5,766 nt of DNA, from assembly GCA_027036915.1 (NCBI GenBank), contig JALWCD010000250.1, positions 1 through 5,766 on the forward strand, written 5' to 3'. Positions 1-5,766 of the stretch are shown in pieces; position 1 is the first letter of the stretch, and every line of letters begins with the position of its first letter. The position numbers and the translations under genes are program-made. The notes under the pieces are model-generated. The model had not been told where the DNA came from. It did no database searches and saw only the letters and a program-made list of their open reading frames with translations. The stretch is from Thermodesulfatator sp. GTDB taxonomy: Bacteria > Desulfobacterota > Thermodesulfobacteria > Thermodesulfobacteriales > Thermodesulfobacteriaceae.

Positions 1-723
1 TTTTTCCGCTATCCCCATCGCGACCTCTCGGCCCTGGAGGATCTTTTGCGGAAACACCGCAGCCGCGGGCGCCGGGCGATCATTCTCACGGAATCCATCT
101 TCAGCATGGACGGAGATTTTCCGGATCTTGCGGCCCTGGTGGAGCTGAAACGGCGGTACGAGGCCCTGCTGGTGGTGGACGAGGCCCACGCCGTGGGGGT
201 CTTTGGGGAGAGGGGGCTGGGATTGGCCGAGGAAATGGGCCTCCTTTCCGAGGTGGACGTTCTTATCGGGACCTTCGGGAAAGCCCTGGGAAGTTACGGG
301 GCCTTCGTGGTGGCCGAGGAGGTGGTGAAGTCCTATCTGGTCAATCGGGCCCGCTCATTCATCTTCACCACCGCCCTGCCTCCGGTGGTGGTGGCGGCTT
401 CCCTGGTGGGTCTTAAGGAGGCCACGGCCTCCGTGAGCCGACGGACAAAGGTCCGGACCCTGGCGCGGACCCTGCGCCAGGCTCTGGGGCAGGCCTCCGG
501 GGGACTGGCGGATGAGGTTCCCATTGTGCCCGTAATCGTGGGGGAAGAGCGGAAGGCCCTGGCCCTTTCCGAAAGGCTGCAGGCGGCCGGTTTCTTGGCC
601 CCGGCCATAAGACCCCCTACGGTACCCGAGGGCACCGCCCGCCTGCGACTTTCCCTTTCGGCCGGCATGGAATGGGAAGACCTGAAACCTCTGGTGGAGA
701 TCCTGCAAGCGTCATGCGTCTGA
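1..723 (+). CDS. bioF: 8-amino-7-oxononanoate synthase (BioF), 5'-truncated by the window edge
   Basis: This is a PLP-dependent cytosolic enzyme that condenses pimeloyl-ACP with L-alanine, releasing CO2, to give 8-amino-7-oxononanoate (KAPA). The reading frame is open from base 1 and runs 240 codons to TGA at 721-723. BioF is usually about 390 residues, so roughly the first 150 are outside the window. Numbering from the first codon seen, the motif SIFSMDGD lies at 33-40. DEAHAVGVFG follows, with the PLP-contacting Asp60 and His63. GTFGKALGS carries the Schiff-base lysine, Lys94 (bases 280-282). FTTALPP and the C-terminal RLRLSLSAGM block are also typical of the alpha-oxoamine synthase family. 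The family includes Kbl and HemA-type enzymes, but the biotin neighbours make BioF the clear choice. The TTG at 46 is an internal codon, not a start. The last 10 bases overlap bioG. Confidence 0.95.
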   Translation, partial: FFRYPHRDLSALEDLLRKHRSRGRRAIILTESIFSMDGDFPDLAALVELKRRYEALLVVDEAHAVGVFGERGLGLAEEMGLLSEVDVLIGTFGKALGSYGAFVVAEEVVKSYLVNRARSFIFTTALPPVVVAASLVGLKEATASVSRRTKVRTLARTLRQALGQASGGLADEVPIVPVIVGEERKALALSERLQAAGFLAPAIRPPTVPEGTARLRLSLSAGMEWEDLKPLVEILQASCV

Positions 724-1373
724 GACTCCTGGGAGACCCGAAAGCCTCTGACCTTCTGATTTTTTTCGCCGGCTGGGCCATGGACGAAAGACCTTTCCTC
801 CCTCTGTGCCCCCGGGGAATGAGAGTGGCCGTCCTCTTTGACTATCGGGATCTCACCCTTCCGGAGCTTCCCCCGGCTCGCGGACGGACGCTGGTCCTGG
901 CCTGGTCCCTAGGAGTTTACGCGGCTCTTTATCACCTTGAACGTCTTCCCGCCCGGATGGTCTTCCTGGCCGGGACCGGAGCCTTCAGGGACCGCCTTTA
1001 CGGTATAGACCCCCGGGTGCTGGATCTGACCCTCGCGGCCTTGAAGGAGAAAGGGACTCCAGTGCTGGAACGCTTCTACCGGCGCATGTTCGTTCGGGAG
1101 GATGCTTACCGGAGGTTTTTGAAACACGCTCCGCAAAGGGCTCTCGCGGAGGTGATCCAAGAACTTGAGGTCGCCGGAGGCCTTCCGGCCCTTTTTCCGG
1201 AAATCCCCGCCGGCGCGCGGATCCTGATCCCCGAAAAGGACGCCGTCATCCCCCCCCCGGCGCAGGAGCGCTTCTGGAAACAGACCGGGGGGGCCTTTGA
1301 GCTTTTTTCCGAAGGGCATTTTCCCTTCTACGCCCGTCAAGATCTTCTGGCCTGGTTCCACCATGTCCCGTGA
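714..1373 (+). CDS. bioG: Pimeloyl-ACP methyl ester carboxylesterase (BioG, DUF452 family)
   Basis: This small alpha/beta hydrolase (219 aa) hydrolyses pimeloyl-ACP methyl ester, ending the chain-building phase started by BioC and freeing pimeloyl-ACP for BioF. It does the job of BioH in E. coli. Its length and motifs match the DUF452/BioG family: FAGWAMD at 19-24, the nucleophile elbow AWSLG with Ser65, the acidic residue Asp176 in PEKDAVIPP, AQERFW soon after, and His202 in GHFPF. These three residues are the expected catalytic triad. ATG 714 is chosen because the conserved N-terminus begins there. An earlier in-frame TTG at 672 would add 14 unlike residues inside bioF. A GGTGGAG sequence near 693-699 sits rather far upstream to act as a Shine-Dalgarno site, so translation is probably coupled to bioF. 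A run of nine C and a 9-bp inverted repeat lie near the 3' end, but the frame is intact. A general hydrolase is the alternative, but the position between bioF and bioC argues against it. Confidence 0.88.
   Translation: MRLRLLGDPKASDLLIFFAGWAMDERPFLPLCPRGMRVAVLFDYRDLTLPELPPARGRTLVLAWSLGVYAALYHLERLPARMVFLAGTGAFRDRLYGIDPRVLDLTLAALKEKGTPVLERFYRRMFVREDAYRRFLKHAPQRALAEVIQELEVAGGLPALFPEIPAGARILIPEKDAVIPPPAQERFWKQTGGAFELFSEGHFPFYARQDLLAWFHHVP
1250..1258 (+). repeat. Run of nine C in the bioG coding sequence
   Basis: Nine consecutive C bases encode part of VIPPP just after the predicted catalytic Asp176 of BioG. Runs of this length can slip during replication or be misread in sequencing. A one-base change would remove the catalytic His202 and the rest of the protein. 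As given here the frame is intact. Confidence 0.7.
1252..1293. repeat. Perfect 9-bp G/C-only inverted repeat inside bioG
   Basis: CCCCCCCGG at 1252-1260 and CCGGGGGGG at 1285-1293 are exact reverse complements separated by 24 bases. As RNA they could form a 9-bp stem of G-C pairs only, about 70 bases before the bioC start. There is no T-run after it, so it is not a typical intrinsic terminator. It may be an accident of proline and glycine codons in a GC-rich gene, or it could slow ribosomes or affect bioC translation. Confidence 0.5.
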
Positions 1374-2097
1374 ACTCCTGGTCCGTCGCTTTCGTCGGGC
1401 CCTTAAGACCTACGACGAGAAGGCCCGGGTGCAGCGCAGGCTGGCCGAAAAGCTCCTTTCGGCGGTGCTCGGGGTCCGCCGAAGGTGGCCCAGGATTCTC
1501 GAAGTCGGATGCGGAACAGGTTTCTTTACCGCCCTGGCCTCCCGAAGTCTGGGGTATGAAAGGTATCTGGCCTGCGATCTGGTTCCGGAATTTTCCTCTT
1601 TTGTGGTTCCTCTGGGGGTGAACTTCGTGGTGGCCGATGGTGAAAGTCCTTCCTGGGCGAAGGGGCTTTTCGATCTGGTGGTGGCTAACGCCGTGCTGCA
1701 ATGGTTCCACCGGCCGAAAGAGGCCCTCTCCGCCCTGGCCGAAAAGGTGGCCCCAGGGGGGCTTCTGGCCTTCTCCTCCTTCGGCCCGGAGACCATGCGG
1801 GAGTTGCCCCGCAGGGAGCTCCCCCCGGGACTCCTCCCCCTGGAGGCTCTCCTGGCGATGAGGCCGGAAGGGTTTCGGGTCCTGAGGGCCGAAAGGGCCC
1901 TTGAGGTACTCTATTTTGAATCCCCGCTTTTGATGTTAAAACATGTGCGGGAGACCGGGGCCCTGGGCTGGCTTCGGCCGAAGGGTTCCCCGGGAGAAAT
2001 TCGACGGTGGATCAGGAGCTACGAGAAAAACAGGACGGCCCGGGGTTATCCCTTGACCTTTGAGACCATTTGTATGCTATGGCAGAGGGACGCCTGA
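1363..2097 (+). CDS. bioC: Malonyl-ACP O-methyltransferase (BioC)
   Basis: This SAM-dependent methyltransferase (244 aa) methylates the free carboxyl of malonyl-ACP, disguising it as a fatty acid primer so that two rounds of elongation give pimeloyl-ACP methyl ester. The N-terminal block with YDEKARVQ at 17-24 is the BioC signature. SAM motif I, ILEVGCGTGFF, is at 45-55. ANAVLQWF at 108-115 corresponds to the QW motif of BioC, and FSSFGPETMREL at 137-148 to its post-motif segment. The C-terminal MLKHVRETGALG at 191-202 and YPLTFE at 229-234 also match the family. ATG 1363 is chosen by the position of the N-terminal signature. A TTG at 1297 in the same frame would add 22 residues wholly inside bioG. 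The gene overlaps bioG by 11 bases and bioD by 19. No Shine-Dalgarno sequence precedes the start, so coupling to bioG translation is likely. Confidence 0.93.
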   Translation: MSRELLVRRFRRALKTYDEKARVQRRLAEKLLSAVLGVRRRWPRILEVGCGTGFFTALASRSLGYERYLACDLVPEFSSFVVPLGVNFVVADGESPSWAKGLFDLVVANAVLQWFHRPKEALSALAEKVAPGGLLAFSSFGPETMRELPRRELPPGLLPLEALLAMRPEGFRVLRAERALEVLYFESPLLMLKHVRETGALGWLRPKGSPGEIRRWIRSYEKNRTARGYPLTFETICMLWQRDA

Positions 2098-2771
2098 TCT
2101 TCGTCACCGGGACGGATACCGGCGTGGGTAAGAGTTACGCCACGGGTCTCATGGCCCGGGCCTATCTCGAACTCGGGGTGAAGGTCATCACGGCCAAACC
2201 GGTTCAGACCGGCACCCGCGAACCGGAAGACCTCCTGCTTCACCGACGCCTGATGGGGCTTCCCCCGGATCCCCCGGAGCTTCTCGATCTCACCTGTCCC
2301 TATATCTTCGAATACCCCGCGGCTCCGGCCACGGCGGCCGAAAGGGAGGGGCGGGTCATCGACCTCGCTCGCATCCTCTCGGCCCTGCGGGAGCTTACCC
2401 GCCGCTACGAGATCGTCCTGGTGGAGGGAGCCGGTGGCCTTTTCGTGCCCTTTACCCCGGAGTACACCCTGCTTGACCTCATGAACCTTGTCCTGGCCCC
2501 GGTGGTGGTGGTCTCAGCCGCCCGCCTGGGGACCATCAACCACACCGTGCTTACCCTGGAAGCCCTTAAGGCGAGAAGCCTTTACGTGGCGGCTCTGATC
2601 TATAACCACTATTTCGCTTCCGACGAATGGCTGGCCCGAAAGAGCCTGGAAGACATTCAGAGGCTGGCCGGGCCGCAGGCGGTCTTCCATCTGAAAGACC
2701 TTTCCCGGGGGCCGGACGGGCTTTCGGAACTCAAGGCCTTTCTCAAGGCCACCGTGGGTCTCAGGCCTTAA
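2079..2771 (+). CDS. bioD: ATP-dependent dethiobiotin synthetase (BioD)
   Basis: This cytosolic enzyme (230 aa) uses ATP and CO2 to close the ureido ring of 7,8-diaminononanoate, giving dethiobiotin, the substrate of BioB. The length is normal for the family. The P-loop GTDTGVGKS is at 11-19 with Lys18. KPVQTG at 40-45 carries the second conserved active-site lysine, Lys40. VEGAGGLFVPF at 115-125 is the Walker-B-like segment, and LGTINHTVLTLEAL at 150-163 is a strong BioD signature. ATG 2079 lies 19 bases before the end of bioC and immediately precedes the conserved N-terminus. A TTG three codons earlier is possible but less likely, and no clear Shine-Dalgarno sequence precedes either. The stop TAA (2769-2771) lies beyond the stop codon of the opposite-strand bioB, so the two genes overlap by 11 bases tail to tail. 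There is no room for a separate terminator. Confidence 0.95.
   Translation: MAEGRLIFVTGTDTGVGKSYATGLMARAYLELGVKVITAKPVQTGTREPEDLLLHRRLMGLPPDPPELLDLTCPYIFEYPAAPATAAEREGRVIDLARILSALRELTRRYEIVLVEGAGGLFVPFTPEYTLLDLMNLVLAPVVVVSAARLGTINHTVLTLEALKARSLYVAALIYNHYFASDEWLARKSLEDIQRLAGPQAVFHLKDLSRGPDGLSELKAFLKATVGLRP
2761..2771. other. Tail-to-tail overlap of bioD and bioB stop regions
   Basis: The plus-strand bioD stop TAA (2769-2771) and the minus-strand bioB stop TGA (2763-2761) enclose 11 shared bases. Transcription from each side must run into the other gene before it stops. I see no strong stem followed by a T-run on either strand near here; a weak 6-bp pairing of AAGGCC at 2745-2750 with GGCCTT at 2764-2769 is the best available. 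Confidence 0.8.
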
Positions 2772-3687
2772 GCCCCGAGGTGTAGCCCAGATCCTCGATC
2801 ATCCGGCGATCGTCGGAGAGTTTCCTGCCCCGGGTGGTGAGATAGTTTCCCACCATGAGGGCGCTGGCCGGAAAAAGGCTCAGGGCCTGGAGATCGCGCA
2901 GATTGTACTCCCGTCCTCCGCAGACCCGGATCTCGGCCGCGGGTAGACTGAGCCGGAGAACCGTCAGGATGGCCAGGCACTTAAGGGGGGTGAGATAACG
3001 GGCTTTTTCCAGAGGGGTGCCCGGGATGGGCTGGAGGAAGTTTACCGGCACGGAGTCCACGGCGAGCCCGGCCAGGGTTTCGGCCAGGGAGAGGATCTCC
3101 TCCGGGCCTTCGCCCAGCCCGAAAATCCCCCCGCAGCAGAGCTCAAGCCCCACCCTTTTGACCCGCCGGGCAGTCTCCAGCCGATCCCGCCAGGACTGGG
3201 TGGTGCAGATCCGGGGGTAAAAACTCTCCGCGGTTTCCAGGTTGTGGTGATAGCGGCTGAGGCCGGCCTCCCTGAGGCTCAGAAGTTCCTCTTCCTCAAG
3301 TTGCCCCAGCGAAGCGCAGAGTTTGAGTTCAGGAAACTCCCGCCGACACCGGTAAAGGACCTCGCACAGGCGATCGATTTCCCGGGGGGTAAGACGTATG
3401 CCACTCACCACGAAGCTGAAGCGATCCACCCCGGCCCGGGCCGCGGCCTCCGCGGCGGCCAGCAAATCGTCTTCAGGAAGAAGCGGATATTCCGGAGCGC
3501 CGGTGCGGTAATGAACCGACTGAGCGCAGAACTTACAGTCCGAGGGACAGCGCCCGCTCTTGGCGTTCACGATGGCACAGGTCTCGACCCGTTTCCCGAA
3601 ACGGGCCTCCCGCCTGCGGCGAGCCTCCTCCAGATAGGGCCAGAGATCCCGCGCCCCGGAAAGGATCTCTTTGAAGTAGGTTTCCAG
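2761..3687 (-). CDS. bioB: Biotin synthase (BioB), radical SAM enzyme, probable type II; CTG start
   Basis: This radical SAM enzyme inserts sulfur into dethiobiotin to form biotin. Numbering from the proposed CTG start (308 aa), the [4Fe-4S] motif CPSDCKFC supplies Cys47, Cys51 and Cys54. Other BioB signatures are YHHNLET, VDSVPVNFL, CGGREYNLR and NYLTT. The auxiliary-cluster site is unusual. The position of E. coli Cys97 is Ser91 (RFSFVVSG), whereas Cys124 (KLCASLG) and Cys184 (LCCGG) match E. coli Cys128 and Cys188. Two extra cysteines appear: Cys185, and Cys256 three residues before the conserved Arg259. This pattern suggests the 4Fe-type auxiliary cluster described for obligate anaerobes rather than a [2Fe-2S] cluster. 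The frame extends up to a GTG at 3798, but that 37-residue extension lies inside ppsA and looks like a shadow reading. No ATG, GTG or TTG occurs between there and the first cysteine motif except a GTG about six codons before it, which is too late. The function is certain; the start and cluster type are inferred. Confidence 0.93.
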   Translation of the reverse strand: METYFKEILSGARDLWPYLEEARRRREARFGKRVETCAIVNAKSGRCPSDCKFCAQSVHYRTGAPEYPLLPEDDLLAAAEAAARAGVDRFSFVVSGIRLTPREIDRLCEVLYRCRREFPELKLCASLGQLEEEELLSLREAGLSRYHHNLETAESFYPRICTTQSWRDRLETARRVKRVGLELCCGGIFGLGEGPEEILSLAETLAGLAVDSVPVNFLQPIPGTPLEKARYLTPLKCLAILTVLRLSLPAAEIRVCGGREYNLRDLQALSLFPASALMVGNYLTTRGRKLSDDRRMIEDLGYTSGLKA

Positions 3688-3694
3688 GCCCGAG

Positions 3695-3701
3695 CCCCTT
3701 A
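3695..3701 (-). promoter_or_regulatory. Shine-Dalgarno sequence deciding the bioB start
   Basis: On the minus strand the sequence reads TAAGGGG, with the first three bases being the ppsA stop codon. Seven bases later comes CTG (3687-3685). TAAGGGG can pair over seven bases with the usual 16S rRNA 3' end, with one G-U wobble, and the spacing is ideal. It is the best ribosome binding site in the window and the main support for a CTG start of bioB. Confidence 0.6.
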
Positions 3702-5766
3702 TTTCGGCTTGACCCCCAGTTCCCTTTCCTTTTCGGCCACCAGAAGCCTGGTCTTCACGATGGTATCCGGGGTGAGACTCATGGAATCGATCCCGCACTC
3801 CACGAGAAACTCGGCAAAGTCCGGAAAGTCGCTCGGAGCCTGCCCGCAGATGCCGATCTTCCGGCCCCGTTCCTTGGCCGTGCGGATCACCTGCCGAATG
3901 AGTCGTTTTACGGCCTCGTTGCGCTCGTCATAGATGTGGGCCACCAGTTCGGAGTCCCGATCGAGCCCCAGGGTGAGCTGGGTGAGGTCGTTTGAACCGA
4001 TGGAAAAACCGTCGAAGATGTCCGCAAATTGATCCGCGAGCACCACGTTGCTCGGAATTTCGCACATGACGTAGATCTCAAGTCCGTTTTCGCCCTGCTT
4101 GAGGCCGTATTTTTCCATGATCGCAATCACCCGTTTGCCTTCCTCCGGGGTGCGACAGAAGGGGATCATGACCTTGACATTGGTAAGGCCCATTTCATCC
4201 CGTACCCTCTTCAGGGCCTTGCACTCCAGGGCGAAGGCCGGCTCGTACTTGGGATCGTAGTAACGCGAGGCCCCTCGCCAGCCGATCATGGGATTGTGTT
4301 CCACGGGTTCGTAGAGATACCCTCCGATGAGGTTGGCATATTCGTTACTCTTGAAGTCCGAGAGCCGCACGATGACGTCGTTGGGATAGAAGGCCGCCGC
4401 GATGGTGCCCACGCCCTGGGCCAGTTTGTCCACGAAAAATTCGGCTTTGTCTTCATAACTTGCGGTGCGCCGTTCGATCTCCCGCACCAGGGCCCGGATC
4501 TTCCGATCCTTTTCGGCCCGCTTTTTGAGTTCCTCGAAATTGAGGAGGGCCAGGGGATGGATGCCTATGTGGGAGCCGATGATGAATTCCAGCCGGGCCA
4601 GGCCCACCCCGTCGTTCGGAATCTGGCCCTGGGCAAAGGCCTGCTCCGGAATGCCCACGTTCATCATGATCCTGGTACGGGTGCGGGGGAGTTTATCGAG
4701 ATCGATGCGTTCGACCTCGTAAGGCACCAGCCCTTCCAGCAGGCGACCTTCCTCTCCCTGGGAGCAGTCCACGGTAACCTCCTGGCCGGTCTCCACCACC
4801 TCGGTGGCGTTTCCGGTACCCACGATGCAGGGAATCCCCAGTTCTCGGGAAATGATGGCCGCGTGGCAGGTCCGCCCCCCGCGGTTGGTCACGATGGCGC
4901 TGGCCACCTTCATGATGGGTTCCCAGTCGGGGTCGGTCATATCCGTGATGAGGACCTCTCCGGGCTTAAATTCATGGATCTTTGAGACGTCCAGGATTAC
5001 CCGGGCTTTTCCCTGGCCGATCTTACTGCCCACGGCCTTGCCCACAGCCAGCACCCGGCCTTCGCCCTTGAGTTTGTAGGTTTCGTAAAACCTTTCCTTT
5101 TTGGCTCCATGCACCGTTTCCGGCCGGGCCTGGACGATGAAAAGTTCCCCCGTGCCCACGGTCTTTCCGTCTCCGTCCTTGGCCCATTCGATGTCCATGG
5201 GGCGGCCGTAGTGTTCCTCAATGAGAATGGCCCATTCGGCCAGTTTGAGGATCTCGTCGTCGGAGAGAACGAAGCTTTCTCTTTCCCGGCGGGTGGTCTT
5301 GACGTCTTTTACCGGATGCTCGGGATCCCGGCTGTAAACCATCTTGATCTCTTTGGAGCCGAGCTTCTTGGACACGATGGACCGGTAACCCTTTTTGAGG
5401 GTGGGCTTGAAGACGTAGAACTCGTCGGGATTGACCTTTCCCTGGACCACGTTTTCTCCCAGACCCCAGGAACCGGTGATGTAGACCACATCCCGGAAAC
5501 CGCTCTCGGTGTCCAGGGTAAACATTACTCCGGAGCAGGCCTTGTCACTCCGGACCATCTTCTGGATGGCCACCGAGAGGTAAACGTTGAAATGGTCGAA
5601 GCCTTTGTCTTCCCGATAGGAGATGGCCCGATCGGTAAAAAGGGAGGCGAAACATTTCTTGACGTGTTCGATAACTTTTTCCGCCCCCCGCACATTGAGA
5701 TAGGTTTCCTGCTGGCCGCCCAAGGACGCGTCCGGAAGGTCCTCCCCGGTGGCCGCGGAGAGCACG
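3699..5766 (-). CDS. ppsA: Phosphoenolpyruvate synthase (PpsA), 5'-truncated by the window edge
   Basis: This cytosolic enzyme makes PEP from pyruvate with ATP and water, giving PEP, AMP and phosphate; it is the entry to gluconeogenesis when pyruvate or acetyl-CoA is the carbon source. The 688 codons seen correspond to the region from the E. coli VRSSATAEDLP segment to the C-terminus, so roughly 100 N-terminal residues are missing. Numbering from the first full codon, the ATP-grasp part includes [10 protein letters not shown] (16-25), [19 protein letters not shown] (191-194) and VQARPETV (211-218). The phosphohistidine domain has GGRTCHAAI with catalytic His301. The PEP/pyruvate-binding barrel has [30 protein letters not shown] and GICGQ with catalytic Cys640. 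The ATP-binding Arg expected in VRSSA reads Leu2 ([11 protein letters not shown]) at the window edge. The gene ends at TAA 3701-3699, 11 bases before bioB, and the two are probably cotranscribed. PPDK is unlikely because these motifs are PpsA-type. Confidence 0.95.
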   Translation of the reverse strand, partial: VLSAATGEDLPDASLGGQQETYLNVRGAEKVIEHVKKCFASLFTDRAISYREDKGFDHFNVYLSVAIQKMVRSDKACSGVMFTLDTESGFRDVVYITGSWGLGENVVQGKVNPDEFYVFKPTLKKGYRSIVSKKLGSKEIKMVYSRDPEHPVKDVKTTRRERESFVLSDDEILKLAEWAILIEEHYGRPMDIEWAKDGDGKTVGTGELFIVQARPETVHGAKKERFYETYKLKGEGRVLAVGKAVGSKIGQGKARVILDVSKIHEFKPGEVLITDMTDPDWEPIMKVASAIVTNRGGRTCHAAIISRELGIPCIVGTGNATEVVETGQEVTVDCSQGEEGRLLEGLVPYEVERIDLDKLPRTRTRIMMNVGIPEQAFAQGQIPNDGVGLARLEFIIGSHIGIHPLALLNFEELKKRAEKDRKIRALVREIERRTASYEDKAEFFVDKLAQGVGTIAAAFYPNDVIVRLSDFKSNEYANLIGGYLYEPVEHNPMIGWRGASRYYDPKYEPAFALECKALKRVRDEMGLTNVKVMIPFCRTPEEGKRVIAIMEKYGLKQGENGLEIYVMCEIPSNVVLADQFADIFDGFSIGSNDLTQLTLGLDRDSELVAHIYDERNEAVKRLIRQVIRTAKERGRKIGICGQAPSDFPDFAEFLVECGIDSMSLTPDTIVKTRLLVAEKERELGVKPK

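Noticed and set aside
1297..1362. Earlier TTG start for bioC
   Set aside because: It would add 22 residues encoded inside bioG, while the BioC N-terminal signature starts just after ATG 1363.
909..1710. Two minus-strand open frames opposite bioG and bioC
   Set aside because: They are antisense shadows of genes with clear family motifs and have low-complexity, GC-driven composition.
2745..2769. Possible terminator between bioD and bioB
   Set aside because: The stem is only 6 bp with a 13-base loop and no T-run on either strand.
3688..3798. N-terminal extension of BioB from a GTG at 3798
   Set aside because: It overlaps ppsA by about 100 bases, resembles no BioB N-terminus that I know, and has a GGA only immediately before the codon, too close for a ribosome binding site.
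3244..3933. Plus-strand open frame (229 codons) opposite bioB and the end of ppsA
   Set aside because: It crosses two well-supported genes on the other strand and shows no recognisable motif.
4029..4985. Long plus-strand open frame (318 codons) opposite ppsA
   Set aside because: It lies wholly antisense to a strongly conserved PpsA sequence in a GC-rich genome, where such shadows are common, and its product resembles no protein I know.
1..5766. Search for a new system, mobile element, CRISPR array, tRNA or riboswitch
   Set aside because: All but a few bases are accounted for by six known housekeeping genes; no spaced direct repeats, transposase, integrase or RNA gene pattern was seen.

Overview
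The window is a tightly packed piece of bacterial chromosome devoted mainly to biotin (vitamin B7) synthesis. It is GC-rich and almost wholly coding: six genes lie in two convergent groups, with no intergenic gap longer than about 11 bases. Nothing in it looks mobile, and I see no RNA gene, CRISPR array or prophage sequence.

Plus strand, 1-2771: four biotin genes in pathway-like order, each overlapping the next by 10-19 bases. They are bioF (its first ~150 codons lie before the window), bioG, bioC and bioD. BioC methylates malonyl-ACP so that it can enter fatty acid synthesis. BioG removes the methyl ester once a pimeloyl chain has been built. BioF condenses pimeloyl-ACP with alanine. BioD closes the ureido ring to give dethiobiotin. 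The missing transaminase, bioA, is expected upstream of bioF, as in the Haemophilus-type cluster (recalled, not visible here).

Minus strand, 5766-2761: ppsA, encoding phosphoenolpyruvate synthase (its N-terminus runs off the right edge), followed after 11 bases by bioB, encoding biotin synthase. The bioB stop codon lies inside the last codons of bioD, so the two groups meet tail to tail with an 11-base overlap. Together the window encodes four of the five late steps of the pathway plus the BioC entry step.

The most interesting gene is bioB. One of the three cysteines that hold the sacrificial [2Fe-2S] cluster in the E. coli enzyme is replaced by serine, and two extra cysteines appear beside the other cluster ligands. 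This fits the recently described 'type II' BioB of obligate anaerobes, which carries a different auxiliary cluster. The gene also has no usable ATG, GTG or TTG start, and probably starts at a CTG behind a good Shine-Dalgarno sequence.

The host is probably a strict anaerobe with a GC-rich genome. A thermophilic sulfur-metabolising lineage such as Thermodesulfobacteriota is my guess from general sequence feel, and it is weak. I found no wholly new system here.
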